Origin: Vombatus ursinus | Lineage: Eukaryota > Chordata > Mammalia > Diprotodontia > Vombatidae | Assembly (NCBI RefSeq): GCF_900497805.2 | Contig: NW_020954569.1 | Span: forward strand, 23,250,755-23,314,754 | Direction: 5' to 3' | DNA: 64,000 nt | Shown: positions 12,100 through 24,664 of the stretch, piece after piece | Numbering within the stretch: position 1 is the first letter of the stretch | How the letters are laid out: every line of letters begins with the position of its first letter | Translations under genes and position numbers: made by a program | Notes under the pieces: generated by a model | Told to the model about the DNA's origin: nothing | Database searches by the model: none | Seen by the model: the letters and a program-made list of their open reading frames with translations, nothing else

Positions 12100-12412
12100 A
12101 GTATCTAAGTGGCACAGCGGATAGAGTGCTAGGCCTGGAGTCACGAAGACTCTTCTTTGCAAGTTCAAATCTGGCCTCAGATATTTACTAACCTATATAT
12201 TTACTCCTACAGATATTTACTATTACTCAGATATTTACTATTTACTAGTAACCTTGGGCAGGTCACTTAACTGTATTTGCCTCAATTCCTCATCTGTAAA
12301 ATTCCTCACCTGGAGAAGGAAATGGTGAACCATTCCGATATCTTTGCCAAGAGAACCCAAAATGGGGTCACGAAGAGTCAGACGCAACTGAAAAAAATGA
12401 CTGAACGATGAT
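12100..12412 (+). mobile_element. Mar-1-type CORE-SINE with internal expansion
   Basis: Head gtggcacagcggatagagtg, B-box-like aagttcaaatctggcctcag, CORE and a tail with aatggggtcacgaagagtc. Between the B-box region and the CORE, the sequence atatttacta is repeated several times (about 12178-12250), making this copy about 55 bp longer than its siblings. Confidence 0.9.
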
Positions 12413-12765
12413 ACCAGTCCTATCATTTCCCTCATTTTATTAATGTGGAATAAGACTCACCAGATTTTTTGGTTGCCGTGTTAATTTGTTGACTCATATC
12501 AAAGATTCCTTCAGGGAAGGCCAACACTCTGGGGGTGGGAGTGGGGGGTGAGGGTGCTCATTCAGTGAATAGGTTCTGAACCTGTATTGAATATTCCGCT
12601 AATCCCTGTCCTTGTCTGTTACAGTCTCAATAGAGATATTGTCAAATACTTTGCTGAAATTGTTCTAACATGTCTATGGCATTTACCTAATAAGCTAGTT
12701 CTGGTAAGCCTTTCACAAATGGAAATGGGCTTAATTTTTAATGGCATGACTTTTTAAATTTGTTT
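12413..12765. other. unassigned; possible old repeat at 12590-12740
   Basis: 12590-12740 (ctgaaattgttctaacatg, tgtctatggcatttaccta) resembles an old interspersed CR1-like piece, but I cannot name it with confidence. Confidence 0.3.
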
Positions 12766-12769
12766 TTGT

Positions 12770-13240
12770 TTTCATATATTTCTTTCTTTTTAAATTAATG
12801 ATCTTTTTAACTCAATAAGCCACATCAAATATGAACATTTCAATATATAACAAACAAAAAAAGATTTGTGTAAGAAACTCTATGAACTTCTATGAATAGT
12901 TTATTTAAGAAGTATATATATACACATATATGTATAACAAAGTAACAATAGAATTTCTCTATATGTTTGTGTCCCTTTGGTTTAATTTTTTGTCTTCTGT
13001 ACATTTTTAAATTGTTTTATCGATGATCCTTTTTTGCATCTATCACTACCCATTAATTTACCATCCCCACTTCCTATCCCCAGATAAGAAGCCCTCCCTT
13101 GAAACAACAACAACAAAAAGCATGTAGTCTAGCAAAATGAATTAATATACTGGACATGACTGAGAATAAATGTAGTATCTCATTCTGAATCACTAACTCA
13201 CTATCTAACTTGTTCTTAATGAAACACTCCTAAACAGCCA
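12770..13240 (-). mobile_element. L1 3' end fragment, reversed
   Basis: T-rich DNA followed by the reversed 3' UTR block ccccagataagaagccctcc. A related block occurs at 62.3 kb and 43.66 kb, so all three probably belong to one old L1 3'-end subfamily. ORF2-type sequence of the same orientation resumes at 13.74 kb. Confidence 0.6.
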
Positions 13241-13458
13241 GATTTCTGGCAAGAATCAAAATCAAGCCTCCTGGCATATAATTTGAAGAATCCACCTCTT
13301 TTCTTCCACACAATTTTTCAAAATCACAAAGAAGGTTTCAATAATCACAATAACAAATTTGGGGATGTAATTTGCAATTAGGTAGATAGGATCTAGATCT
13401 GTGATTTTGATGGCATATTAAACTCTAGATGAGAAAACTCTTAATAATGTAAGATAGC
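13241..13458. other. unassigned DNA
   Basis: No match recognised. Could be part of the surrounding old L1. Confidence 0.35.
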
Positions 13459-13460
13459 AG

Positions 13461-13611
13461 GGGCAGCTAGGTGGTGTAGTGGATAGAGCACTGGCCCTGA
13501 AGTCAGGAGGACCTGAGTTCAAATCTGGCCTCAGACCAAACACTTGACACTTACTAGCTGTGTGACCTGGGCAAGTCACTTAACCCCAATTGCCAAAAAA
13601 AAAAAAAAAAT
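13461..13611 (+). mobile_element. poly-A tRNA-derived SINE (WSINE1-like)
   Basis: Head ggggcagctaggtggtgtag, B-box-like gttcaaatctggcctcagac, then ctagctgtgtgacctgggca and a short ttaaccccaattgcc end running straight into a run of about 16 A. It lacks the CORE/RTE tail of the Mar-1 copies. The A-tail indicates L1-mediated insertion. The long A-tail and good conservation suggest a comparatively young insertion. Confidence 0.9.
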
Positions 13612-13634
13612 GTAAGATGGCACCTTCTTTGTAA

Positions 13635-13732
13635 GTCATAATCTTGGAGAGTTGCCATGAGCTCTGAGAGATTGAGTGACTTGTCCCCAGTCACACAGCC
13701 AGAAAGTGTCAGAATAAACCAGGTCCTACCCA
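13635..13732 (-). repeat. MIR/CORE-SINE fragment
   Basis: gagtgacttgtccccagtca followed by cacagccagaaagtgtcaga is a reversed CORE-SINE middle. Confidence 0.6.
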
Positions 13733-13734
13733 AT

Positions 13735-14310
13735 TTGAAGTTAGCTATGCCTCAATTTATGCTGCCCTTCCTTACATTAAAGGAAAAGGAGAAATTTATA
13801 TACCCCCAATTTGTCCATCATTCTCTAAAGGAGGAGCACCAATTTTGTTTCCAATTTTTTGCTACAACACAAAGGGCTACTACAAATATTTTTGCAGAGA
13901 TATTTGATCTCTGTTGAGATAAGCAGAGAAATAGGAATACTGGGTCAAAGGGTATGTACTATTTAGTGACTTTGGAATGGACATTTTAGTCACTTTCTTA
14001 GCATAATTCTAACTTTCAGCAATGGGTGGACCACTTCATAACTCCATCAATTTTTAGTTCTTGTATTGCCAAAACCCCTCTAATATTGACTATTTTTTTA
14101 TCTTTGCCAATTTTACATATAAGGATTTTTTTACTTGCACTTGGAGTAATATTTGATATAGTTGCAAATAATTCACATTTTTTCAGAGCTTTTTTTTTCA
14201 GAATTTTCCTCAGATCATATCCTTTGGCCATTTATTCATTGCAACACTTATATCTCTTTTGGTCTCTCAACAAGATGTATGTTTCCGTAACTATTTCCTA
14301 GTCATGAACC
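13735..14310 (-). mobile_element. old L1 ORF2 3' part, reversed
   Basis: The + strand carries the reversed blocks seen in other L1s here (caattttgtttccaattttt, ctacaaatatttttgcagag, cttcataactccatcaattt, atcctttggccatttattca). Heavily decayed. Together with 12770-13240 it may be one L1 interrupted by two SINEs. Confidence 0.7.
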
Positions 14311-14329
14311 AAATTCCATTATATCCCAG

Positions 14330-16590
14330 GGAATCAATCAATAAGCAGTTATTAAGTACTTAATATGAGTCAGGAATTATGCTAATTACTGGAGATATAA
14401 ATACAAAAATGAGACTGTTCTCCTAAAGAATGTTCAATTCTACTGGGGGAATACATTTAGATATATAATAAAGTAAATAAAAATTGAGGAGGAGGAGACA
14501 CCAATAGGGAAATAGGAAGGATTTTTTTGGAGAAAATTACTCTTGAGCTGAGCATCAAAGGCATATGAAAATTTCAAGAGTTATAGATGAGGAGGAAAAA
14601 TATTCTAGACTGGAGCACCAGCGTAAATGATGAGATACAATGTGGTTTTGGTCTGAAAAGATATACTGCACCTAGTTTGTGAAAGGCTTCCAATGCCAAC
14701 AAAGGAGTTCATATTTTAGAGGGAATGTGAGTGTAACACACACTGTATTTTTTTCAAATCAATTTGCTGTTCCATATGCTTATTGATGGTACACTAATAA
14801 AACTTAAAACTCATCAATTCATGCAATCAAACTTTATTGATCATTCAATAATACAAACATCAACCATCTAGGAACAAAATCACCAATCTTATTTCTAAAG
14901 GTTTATGTCTTGTACCAGTGCTTATAAGTAGGTTCTCTATCTGCACAGCTGATGGCAGTGTGTCTCCTTCCAAGGTGACAGTCTAGCAATTCTCCATCAC
15001 TCATCTCTGCTCTCAAGTGAACATGGGAAGCTCAAATTTCCTTATGTGAGGAACACAGGAGTCTGTCCTCACTGAGATCCAGGAACAGGCTGATGGCTGG
15101 AGCCTCCACTGGGTTTTTATGGTTCTGGCTAAAAGTGTTTACAATTTACATCTAAATTTTGATTGGTGATTAATTACTTAAGTTTATGATGAAAAGAAAT
15201 AATTAAAGTGTTAGTTTTCTAACATCATTAGCAAGTGTTTATCAGTTGTTTACCAGATTTGGGGCACAGATACACCATCAGTAGATGTTTACTAGATTTG
15301 GGGAACACACATGACATTGCCAAAGTATACCGCTCAAGTGCTTATCTTATTACAGAAAAATAGCTTATATATCAACTCCTTATTCACACAACAGAGACTT
15401 ACCACAAAATGAAGTTGTTCATCCTATGTTAACATACTTATTTTGAATTCAGGGAGTCACTGAAGCTTCTTGCATAGGGTCAGACCAGTATTTCAGACCT
15501 ATATTTCACCTTTCTTCTTTTCCTTCCTGTAATTTTAACAGCAGTGTGGAAAATAGATTGGAGAGATGAGAAACTAGATTTATGGAGTCCAATTAGAAGG
15601 CTATTGCAACAGTGCAGGAGAAAAATAATAAGAGCCTAAATCAGGATTGTTGCCATATAAATAGTATGAAGGGTATGGATATAAGAGATAATGAGGAAGC
15701 AAAACCAGCAAGAAATGGTAACTGATTGGATATTGGGGGTGAGAGAGTGTGAAGATTTGAGAATCAATCAGCAAGCATTTATTACTGCTAGTATGCAAAC
15801 ACGGGTGACTGAAGGAATGTTGGTGCCTTTGATAGAAATAAGGAAGTTAGGAGGAATGGTGGGATTAGTGGAAAAGATGACAAATTTGGTTTTGGACATG
15901 TTGAGATTGAGATACCTATGGGATATCTAAATGGAAAAATTGTACTTGAGAGGAGCATTAAAGGTATTTAGGAATTTTGATAGTTAAAGATAAGAAGAGG
16001 AAATATTCCAGACTGGAACATCAGTGTATATGATGGGATGCAATGTTGGTTTGGCCTGAAAAGATCTGATGTACCTGGTATGTGAAAGGCTTCCAATGCC
16101 AACAAAGGGGTTCACATTTTGGAGACAATGGGAGTGTAACATATACTGTATTTTTCACAACAATTTTTCAAATCTATAGACATGCAGGATGGAATGTAGG
16201 AGAGTATTGGATATGTTTTAGAAGTCATCTACAGAGAAATGATACCTGGACCCATGAGACTTGATGATATTGCCAAGAGAGAAAATTTATAGAGATATAG
16301 AGAACAGTGCCTTGGTGTATACTGACACAGAGGGAATGGGATGTGGATAATAATACATGGGAATCATCCAAGGAAAACTATGCAAAATCAATAAGGTGGA
16401 TAGGAAATGAACCACAGCAGAGTAGTGTCATGAAGAGGATGACTGTCAACAAAGTCAAACGTTGCAAAGAAATCAAGATGGATGAGGACTTCATAAGGAC
16501 ATTTGATTTAGTAATAAAGATATCATTGGTGACCTTGGAAAGAGCATTTTCCATGCAATAGTAGGGAAGCCACATAATAAAATGTTGAGA
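14330..16590 (-). mobile_element. CR1/L2-like LINE with internal duplication
   Basis: The + strand shows the reversed tail at 14335-14400, the middle region, and from 15441 the cagggagtcactgaagcttc and gattggagagatgag blocks. It ends in the reversed RT/endonuclease-side region near 16590 (gttttggacatgttgagatt at 15889; gaccttggaaagagcatttt near 16531). The LTR-like block 14784-15434 interrupts it. About 220 bp from its 3' part (14540-14760) is repeated at 15945-16175, inside the coding region. No frame is intact. Confidence 0.75.
14784..15434 (-). mobile_element. solo LTR-like fossil (endogenous retrovirus)
   Basis: A block of about 650 bp interrupts the CR1/L2 LINE. Read on the minus strand it has TG...CA ends and a polyadenylation-signal-like aataaa about 60 bp before its end (aatgatcaataaagtttgat). 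A 5 bp cttat lies just outside the left edge and 2 bp beyond the right edge, so the target duplication is only approximate. No internal retroviral genes are present. Family not assigned. It is younger than the LINE it splits. Confidence 0.5.
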
Positions 16591-17410
16591 AATAAAAAAG
16601 AGGGAGGAAAATAGAGAAAATGAGAATATATGTTTTCTAGAAGTTTGCTAGAGATTGGGTCATATTCTCCTTGTGTTAAGATCTGTAATTCACTGTGTTA
16701 TTTTACACATACTGTTACATATGTATGTGTCTAAAGATGTGTACTGTTCATCTTTTTATGTCTACCACCTAGCATAGTGACTTTCTCATAATAGTAACTT
16801 TCTAAACTCTTATTTAATGAATGAATATAAGAATTATTATTGCCCTTCTACCCAGGGTAACATAACTCTGGAATGAAGGCCTTGATGTCATTGTTCAATT
16901 CAAAGCATTAGTGTAACTATCCTAGTAAAGAATCTCCAACAATTTTGGCACATATATTCTTCCCACACTCATTAGATGCACTCCATCCTTTTGAAGAGGG
17001 AGATCAATTGTTCCATTTGTTTACTTTGAGAATATATTTCCCTTCAATAAAGATAACAATACATTTTTAATAATTATAATCAGTAAGTATCAGGTCAAGT
17101 CTCTTGCATAGTATATCTTATACTAAATTTTATAAACTACCATAGAGTTTAAAGTGTTTTAAAATACTTTGAAACTTATCACTTAAACTTCTTTGGGTCC
17201 ATGAAATTTGCAACATCCAGGCATAATAATATTTGAGGGATTTTCTGCATGTCATATTTAATTTAAGAATTCAACATAGAAACTAAGAAATAATCATTCC
17301 ATTATACTCAGTATTTCTCAAAGCTTTTTTCAGAATAACATTTCTAATTCTGTACCTTTTAGATCAAGTGGGACATATGTTACTGGAAGAGAGTTAAGAG
17401 ATTGTCCCAT
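16591..17410. other. mostly unassigned; L2-like tail near 16730-16830
   Basis: A weak forward L2/MIR-type tail (gtctaccacctagcatagtg) is visible. The rest is AT-rich with no assignment. Confidence 0.4.
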
Positions 17411-17416
17411 GTCATA

Positions 17417-17575
17417 TACACACATAAGCACACACACACACACACACACATACACACATACACACATACACACACGTATTATATATAATATGTATATATA
17501 CATACATAAACATATATACATAAAAATGAAAATAGATATATACATCTATGTATGCATGTGTATGTTTGTATATAT
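17417..17575. repeat. (CA)n/(TA)n microsatellite
   Basis: A CA tract from 17429 grades into acacat units and TA-rich DNA. It explains the His/Thr and Val/Cys frames on the two strands. Confidence 0.96.
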
Positions 17576-18015
17576 GATCTTCACTTCAATTATAAGTAAT
17601 TATTCATCTCCACAGTAGTCCAGTGCTCTAGTTTTCATTCTACAGGACACAACAATGGCCAAATGGAGTTAAAAAGGAAACTGAATCCTAATTTTCTCCT
17701 CTTGTTTCAGAAAAGAGGCCAGGAGTTCCTGTGACAACTCACTTTATGTCTTCCATCTTCTGCTGCGTGCAGCATGACCATGAGGGAAGAGGTTGGACTG
17801 GGTGCTTTCTATTTGTTGTAAAGGACCTCTCTCTGCCCTAAAGCAACAACTTTCATCTGTACCATCCTGCTGCCAATCCAATATCTTAAATGAGATGTGG
17901 AGAACCTCTGGTGCAGAGAAGAGCACTCAACATTTTGACTTTAGGCATTTTGTCTCCTTTTGCACCTGTTCTTTGAAAGAAGAAGTTTGGTGGGGAATGG
18001 GATGTCCCACATGAA
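17576..18015. other. unassigned, moderately GC-rich DNA
   Basis: Two short overlapping frames (17793-18014 on + and 17744-17926 on -) lie in DNA with more even composition than its surroundings. Neither encodes a recognisable domain. Confidence 0.35.
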
Positions 18016-18019
18016 GTCC

Positions 18020-19130
18020 CCCCATGAACTTCTTCCTCTGCTGTGCAAGTTCTACCTCACTCTCTTGCCATGCCCCTTTCCTCCCTAATCTTTACCTTTC
18101 ATAGTGAAGAGGCATCAGGAAGCAAGGCCTCCCATCTGATCATCTAACCATGTCCCTCCTGTCACATGCTGTACTTGCCTCCAGCCCAGTCTCCAACCTC
18201 CTCTGAAAAAAGTGGCAACCCCCACTCCAACCCCACCCCACTTCACAACCAAGGAATTACAAAAGCCCAAAGACTACCTTCCAAATCCCATTCCCCACTC
18301 TGATTAATCACCTAATTCCTTATACTTATCCCCTTCAACCATCCTAACCCCAAAGTATCAATCAAAAACCACCCAGGCTTTCCACTGTACTATCTGACAT
18401 GCCAGCTCCATACAAACTTTCCTTTGTCCTTAAACTTTTCTTCTCCTACTCCTTCCATCTGCTAGCCATTACTGAAATCTGGCTTCTAGATGACACAGCC
18501 TCCTTGACCACTCTTCTTAATACTGGCTACACGTTTACTCATTTTTCTTGGATAAGGGAGTTAGAATAATCCTTGCTCCACTTTGAGGTTCTCCCATACC
18601 TCTATCACTCAGTAACTTTTCTTCCTTTGAGGTTCATGCTATTTATAGCTATGAACCAATAAAAATCCTAGTAGCTATTATCTACATATCCCCCAGGACA
18701 CTCCCCTTCCTACTTCAATGAATTCAATATATGGCTCACAATTTTTCTCTCCCCCCCAAATCCTGCATTCATGCTAGGAGAATTCAATATACATACTGAT
18801 TCTCCCTCAAATTCCTTAACCACTCAGTTCTTTAACCTATTCACTTCCTTGCACCCCACCTCAGCTGCATATAAACATAGTCATCTTGCCATCACCCACA
18901 AACGTACTAGACATTTTCAAGAATTCTGATATTCCCTTATTTTACTATAATCTATTGACTTTTCACCTCTCCCTTTACCTTCCCTTAAAAAAAAAAAACA
19001 CCTATCCTTCATCCCAACTGTGGCCTTCAGTCCCTTGAGCTTATCAGTTCTCTCCCAAATGCTTTCCCTTGTACTAGCCATTCTCTCTTCTTTTACCCAT
19101 CTTAACACCTTGGTGAACCAATTTAACTTT
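18020..19130 (+). mobile_element. CR1/L3-type LINE, ORF2 endonuclease region
   Basis: Pyrimidine-rich DNA. Translation in shifting frames gives APE-type endonuclease landmarks: FHLLAITEIWLLDDTAS (about 18453-18503), then a position resembling the YRPPG motif (about 18685), then MLGEFNIHTDSPSNSL (about 18773-18820), equivalent to LLGDFN. This is the N-terminal domain that nicks the target in CR1/L2/L3 LINEs. Several stops and frame changes make it dead. Confidence 0.8.
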
Positions 19131-19260
19131 TTCATTTTTTTTTTAATTTTCAAGTCCAAATTTTCCCCTCCCTCTACCCCTTCCCCACCCATTTGAGAAG
19201 GCAAGAAATATGATGGTGTTCTGCTATAGTATAATATAGAAACAGTGCCTGCATATATCC
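19130..19260 (-). mobile_element. L1 3' UTR fragment, reversed
   Basis: tttttttaattttcaag followed by ccctccctctaccccttccc and atttgagaaggcaagaaata is the reversed L1 3' end also seen at 53.4 and 55.8 kb. Confidence 0.7.
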
Positions 19261-20795
19261 TCAAATGTAGCTTTCAATGATTTTCTGGAGAAGATAATGC
19301 AATACAATATATTTTTTCTGAGCATTTATGGTTAAGGTTAAATTAAAAATAAAAGTCCTATGTTTTAGGTATTTATATTTCAATCAAGAAATAATGTTCT
19401 ATAAAATCTTGGGGTTTTTAAGATATGCCTTTAAGACTTTTTTTTTTATTAAAAATGAGAAGTTTTGTTCCACCTCAGTGTATGACATGAAATCCCTGCA
19501 AAATCTCTTTAGGTTATAAATGGTGAAATTAAAATTTTTTAGTGAATTCTAAACTTGGCACAATGCACTCCCATCTTTAAAGTTTGATTTCATGATTTTC
19601 TAGATGCTGGTGTGTTTGGAAGGTTTTCAAGGCTCCCTTTTATTTCATAGTCCTGTTTTTTCCTTGGCATGATTATATGCATATGAAACTGTATTGACTT
19701 ATATTCATTCACAGTTATGTTCTTCTTCATGGGGATTAAAGAATGACAAATTTCTGAGAAAGTCAGGCCATAATTAAAAAGATGTAGTTGGCGATGGGAA
19801 TGAGAGTCAAGGAAGTTCATTTGGTCAAAACAGTGTTAACAAGTCTTCAATATTTATCAATTAAAATAATTATCATTTTTGAATAGAGTCTTCTGTTTAA
19901 AATAAATGTGCTTATTTTTTATTTGTCTTAAGCAGTTGAAATCAAATTGCATTTACCCATACTAGATAATATTAGCAATACCAGAAAATGATGTGACATA
20001 TGCTCCCACAAAGTGAACCCCAATCCTTTTTGTCTTATTCCATATGCTATTCCATATGCTACAATTTGTGTGAATCACAACTTGTGGCCAAAACACTCAC
20101 AGTTGCAATAGCAATTTAAGCACCCATATTTATATGAGATTAAATGTTAACAAACAGAGTAGTTAAAATGGGGGAGGGAACCTTAATCAATACAAATAAA
20201 TAGTATGCAATAAAGTAACAGATTTCTCACATGTAAAAATAGGAGTACTCATTTGCAAGATTAATAAAAATTTATTTTTTAAATATGAGAGCATTTTGTA
20301 GAAGAAGACAAAATGATGACTCTTTATCCAGTTTTTGAGTTTCGTTAGCTATCATAGATGGTAGTTTCAGGTTCTCATTCTCATGCCCCTCTCCCCTCTC
20401 TTCAACATTTTCACTCCTAGCTCCTACTGCCAAATTTAGATCATCATATTTCTTAAATTAAACATTAACATACAACTTGTCACCAGATAGCATAGAACTC
20501 CCCATATGGTGCTGTCATCGCATGCCACACTTTGCCGCCACAGACTCTTGCACTTATTCTGTTGCTAAGGTCTTGCTAAAGTGTAAATTTAGCATATGTA
20601 ACAACTGAGGTCCCCTATTAAAAGCCATAGAGTTCCAACACAGGCAACAGCCTTCTTTGCTCTCCTTCTTCTCTTAACTTCTCTGTGGAAAAGATTTCTG
20701 TGTATGCATGAATTTGTAATAAAAAATTCAATGCCTAAATTTGACAGAAAAGTCAGAGCTTGGAGGTCAGGTAGTTGAACCGCTATCTGAGCAGT
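19261..20795. other. unassigned AT-rich DNA
   Basis: About 1.5 kb with no LINE, SINE or LTR match recognised and no convincing frame on either strand. Confidence 0.4.
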
Positions 20796-21062
20796 AATCA
20801 ATCTCTTCTGAAAAATTGCTGGAGAATGGTCTCCTAGCTTTCCCTTAAAGATGTACAAAGATGAGAAACTCACTTCTCTAAACAATCCATTCCACTTTTG
20901 GACAGCTCTAATAGGACACATTGTCATATAATGGTTAAAGAGCCAGCTTTGGAATAGAAAGGCATGGATTCAAGTCTTGCCTGTGACATAGTGACTGTGT
21001 GACCCTGGGAAAGTCACCTAAGATTTTAGTGTCCCAAACAACCTCTAAGGCAATAAATTGTG
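20796..21062 (+). repeat. old interspersed repeat plus CORE-SINE
   Basis: 20835-20925 (agaaactcacttctctaaac, tccattccacttttggacag) matches a widespread old mammalian repeat I cannot name. 20926-21062 is a forward CORE-SINE (ggattcaagtcttgcctgtg, gtgtgaccctgggaaagtca). Confidence 0.5.
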
Positions 21063-21164
21063 AAGCATTTGCAATTTGCATTGACCAGAAGAGGTTCCCT
21101 CTCTAAGAGTTTCCTCTATCAATGAAATCTCAGATCAGGACTTCAATAAAAAAAAAGGGGAAAG

Positions 21165-21428
21165 AAAGGGAAGGAGCATTTATATAGTTCCTACAATGCA
21201 CCAGGTACTATATTAAACACTTTACAAACATGATTTCATTTGATCCTCACAAAAACCCTGAGAGATAGGTGCTGTTATCATTCCCATTTTACAGTTAAGG
21301 AAACTGAGGCAAATAGAGGTTAACTGACTTTCCCAAGGTTACACAGATAAAAGTTTCTGAGTCTAGATTTAAACTCAGGTCTTCTTCACGCTAGGCCCAG
21401 TGCCCTACCCACTGTACCACCTAGACCT
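21165..21428 (-). mobile_element. MIR/Mar-1-type CORE-SINE, reversed
   Basis: Complete reversed order: tail (catttatatagttcctacaa, caggtactatattaaacact), CORE (cattttacagttaaggaaac), and head at the right edge (accactgtaccacctaga, written here from the ccctacccactgtaccacct run). Diverged but nearly full length. Confidence 0.82.
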
Positions 21429-21469
21429 AGGGTCAGAACTCAACATTGCTTTTCTAACAAGAAAACAAG

Positions 21470-24010
21470 CTACATTGAATTAATTATTTGGGATAATAGG
21501 CAAAGAAGGGTTTCTACCAAACTTCTTTTATGAAACATATATGATACTGATACCTAAACCAGGAAAAATAAAAAAATATAGAAAATTATTGACCAAATTC
21601 ATCAATGAATATGGATGTAAAAATCCTAAATAAAATACTAGCTGAAAGATTACAGCAATATATTGCAAAAATTATGCATTATGACCAAGCAGGATTTATA
21701 CTAGGAATGCAATGGCTTAACATAAGGAAAACAATTAACATAATTGATTATATCAATAATAAAAATAACAAAAATCATGTTGTTATATCAATAGATTCAG
21801 AAAAAGTTGTTTTTTTTTTAAAATAAAGTAAAACACTATTCAAAACACTTGAAAGTACAGGTATAAATGGATTTTTCCTTAATCTGATAAAAAGCATTTA
21901 CCTAAAACCATCAGCTAGTATTATTTGTAATGGGATAGAAGCCTTCCCAATAAGATCAGGTGTGAAACAAGGATGCCCACTGTCACCAATATTATTCAAT
22001 ATTGTACTGGAAATCCTAGTAATAGCAATAAAAGAAGAAAAAGAAATAGAAGGAATCAGAATAGAAATGAGGTAATAATACTATCTCTTTTTGCAGACAA
22101 TATGATGATATACTTGGAAAATCCCAAAGACTCAACTAAAAAGTTAGTTGAAATAAATCCAGGAACTATGTGACCAAAATTATTTTTAAAAATTATACAA
22201 ATAAAATCAGATTTAAACAGACAAATATTAATTGTTCATGGGTAGGTAGGACCAACATAATAAAAATGAAAATTTTACCTAAACTATTTACATATTCAAT
22301 GCCATCGTGACTAAATTAACAAAAATTTATTTTAATGAATTAGAAAAAAGCAATCACAAAATTTATTTGGAAGAACAAAAGTCAATAATATCAAAGGAAC
22401 TAATAGGAAAAATGTAAAGGAAGGAGGTTTAGCAGTACCAGATCTTAAATGATATTATGAGGCAGTCATAGTCCAAATTATCTGGTACTAGCTAAAAAGT
22501 AGAAAGGTAGATCAGTGGAACAGAATAAACATACAATTTACAGCAGCAAATGACTATAGTAACTTAGTGTTTGACAAATGTAAAGACATAAGTTTTGGGG
22601 ATAAGAATTCATTGTTTGGTAAAAATTGTTAGGAAAGCTGGAAAGCAGACTGGCAGAAATTGGGCATAGACCAACATTTTGTACCATTTACCAAGATAAG
22701 GTCAAAATGGATATATTATCTAGATATAAGAAGAGGTATTACAAGAAAATTTGAAGAACGTGGAACATATTACTTACCAGAAGTATGGATAGTTAACAAT
22801 TTATGAATAAATAAGAGCTAGAGAGAAGTGTGAGGTGTGAAATGGATCATTTCTATTATATTAAATTAAAAAGGGTTTGGACAAATAAAACAAATGTAGC
22901 CAGAAGGAAAGGTGAAAATTGGGGAAAATTTTATAGACAATTTCTGAGATAAAGATCTCATATCTTAAATATATAAAGAACTTTGTCAAATCTATAAGGA
23001 TAAGTCATTTCCCAATTGATATATGATCTAAGGATATGAACAGGCAGTTTTCTGATGAAGAAATCAAAACAATTTATAGTCATATGAAAAAATGCTCTTA
23101 ATCATGATTGATTAGAAAAATTTAAATTAAAACAGCCTTGAGGACATCATTTTACACTTATCAGATTGACTGAAATGATTGAAGGAGAAAGCGACAAGTG
23201 TTGGAGGGGATGTGGAAAAATTGGAACACTAATTCACTCTTGGTGGAACTATAAACTGAACAAACATTTTTGGAGACCAATCTGGAATTATGTCCAAAAT
23301 ATTATTAAACTGCCTACACCTTCTGACTCAGCAATACCACTACTAGGTTTGTTTCCCAAGATGGTTAGGGAAAAAGGCAAAGAACCTGTATGTTCTAAAT
23401 AATCTATAGAAGCTCACTTTGTAGTAGCAAAGAACAGGAAATTGCAGGGATGCCCATCAATTAGGGAATGGCTGAACAAGTTGTGGTATATAATTGTGAT
23501 GGAATTCTACTGTGCTATCAAAAATGATGTACTCAATGACATTAGAAAAACGTGGATGGACTTGCATTAAATAATAAACAGAAAAATGAGCAGAACCAAG
23601 AGAATGTTGTATACAGTAACAGCAATATTGCTTTAAGAACAACTTTGAGTGATCAAGTACTTTTGTCTATTATAAATACCCAAATTACAAAAGACCTATG
23701 AAGGAAGACGCTATCTGCATCTAGAGAAAGAACTGATAAATAGAAGTATGTACAGAATGATTATACACACACACACACACACACATTTGTACATAATGAT
23801 AGCCATCTTGGGGGGGTGGGGAAGGGGAGGATGATAGGGAAAAGAAGAAAAAAATGAAAGTTACATTATAACTTCGATATATATTTAAAAAGAATAGCAA
23901 GTGGTACATAATAGATTTGCAGTATTATGTGCATTTCTCGTCTATTCTACTATGTTATGGAAATGCTTGTTTTATTAAGTTCAAAATAAAATAAATTTAA
24001 AAAAAAGAAA
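21470..24010 (+). mobile_element. L1 LINE, ORF2 reverse transcriptase to 3' end
   Basis: 5'-truncated L1 that begins inside the reverse transcriptase. [20 protein letters not shown] (about 21606-21665) and [20 protein letters not shown] (about 21681-21740) are RT fingers/palm motifs. FPIRSGVKQGCPLSP follows at about 21945-21990. The catalytic FADD box reads FADN near 22090-22101, one aspartate short. The C-terminal knuckle SDKCWRGCGKIGTLIH lies at about 23187-23235. The 3' UTR holds a CA tract (23766-23785) and a G-rich run, and ends in an A-rich tail at about 23985-24010. Many stops and frame changes, so inactive. Confidence 0.95.
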
Positions 24011-24660
24011 ATCAACTACACTTAAGACTTTACAATGTACAACACAATGAGGGAGCATTCTGAATCAACTAAATCTCAAAATCAAAACAGGCGTAAATAA
24101 CAGTCTTCAGTGAAATATTCACTTGAACAGCACTAAAAGTATACAAAAGTTGAGGATCATGGCCTATGCCAGCACCTATTCCTCCACACTCATGCCGTCT
24201 GGCATGTCTTAACAAATGTTAGAATTTTCTCTCTATTCACTCAATGAAGTTGTCCCGTGAGGCACATTACTGTTAGTACCTAGTGGATTCTACTCATCCT
24301 TATATGTCTTTCATTTCCAATGTAATCATCTTTCTTTGATGCATAGGTTGAAATATAAGCTGCATGTTTCTCTAGTAATTGTGTATCTAGTGCATGGGAT
24401 TTGATTATCTTTCTGTAGTCTTCTCATAACAGAACCTGGAAAGAAAGGACTTGACCCACTGCCCTCTCCTGGATGCTTTCCTATTAATCAAGTCCTTCTT
24501 AAAATGTGTTACCCCGAACACCCTAATCCAGAGAAGGTTTGAACAAGGCAGAGTACAATGGAATTTCATCTACCTCTTTCTAGCCATTGTGCTTTCATTA
24601 ATGAAGCTTAAGATTGTATTGGTGATTTTGACTTGGTGATTTGTCACATCACACATTTTA
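24011..24660. other. unassigned DNA
   Basis: No gene or named repeat seen. A 62-codon frame (24451-24639) has no recognisable domain. Confidence 0.4.
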
Positions 24661-24664
24661 GTTT

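Noticed and set aside
20589-20927. 112-codon minus frame with a basic KRRRRAKK segment
   Set aside because: Part of it is covered by an old interspersed repeat; the basic run comes from a pyrimidine-rich stretch on the + strand; no domain match.
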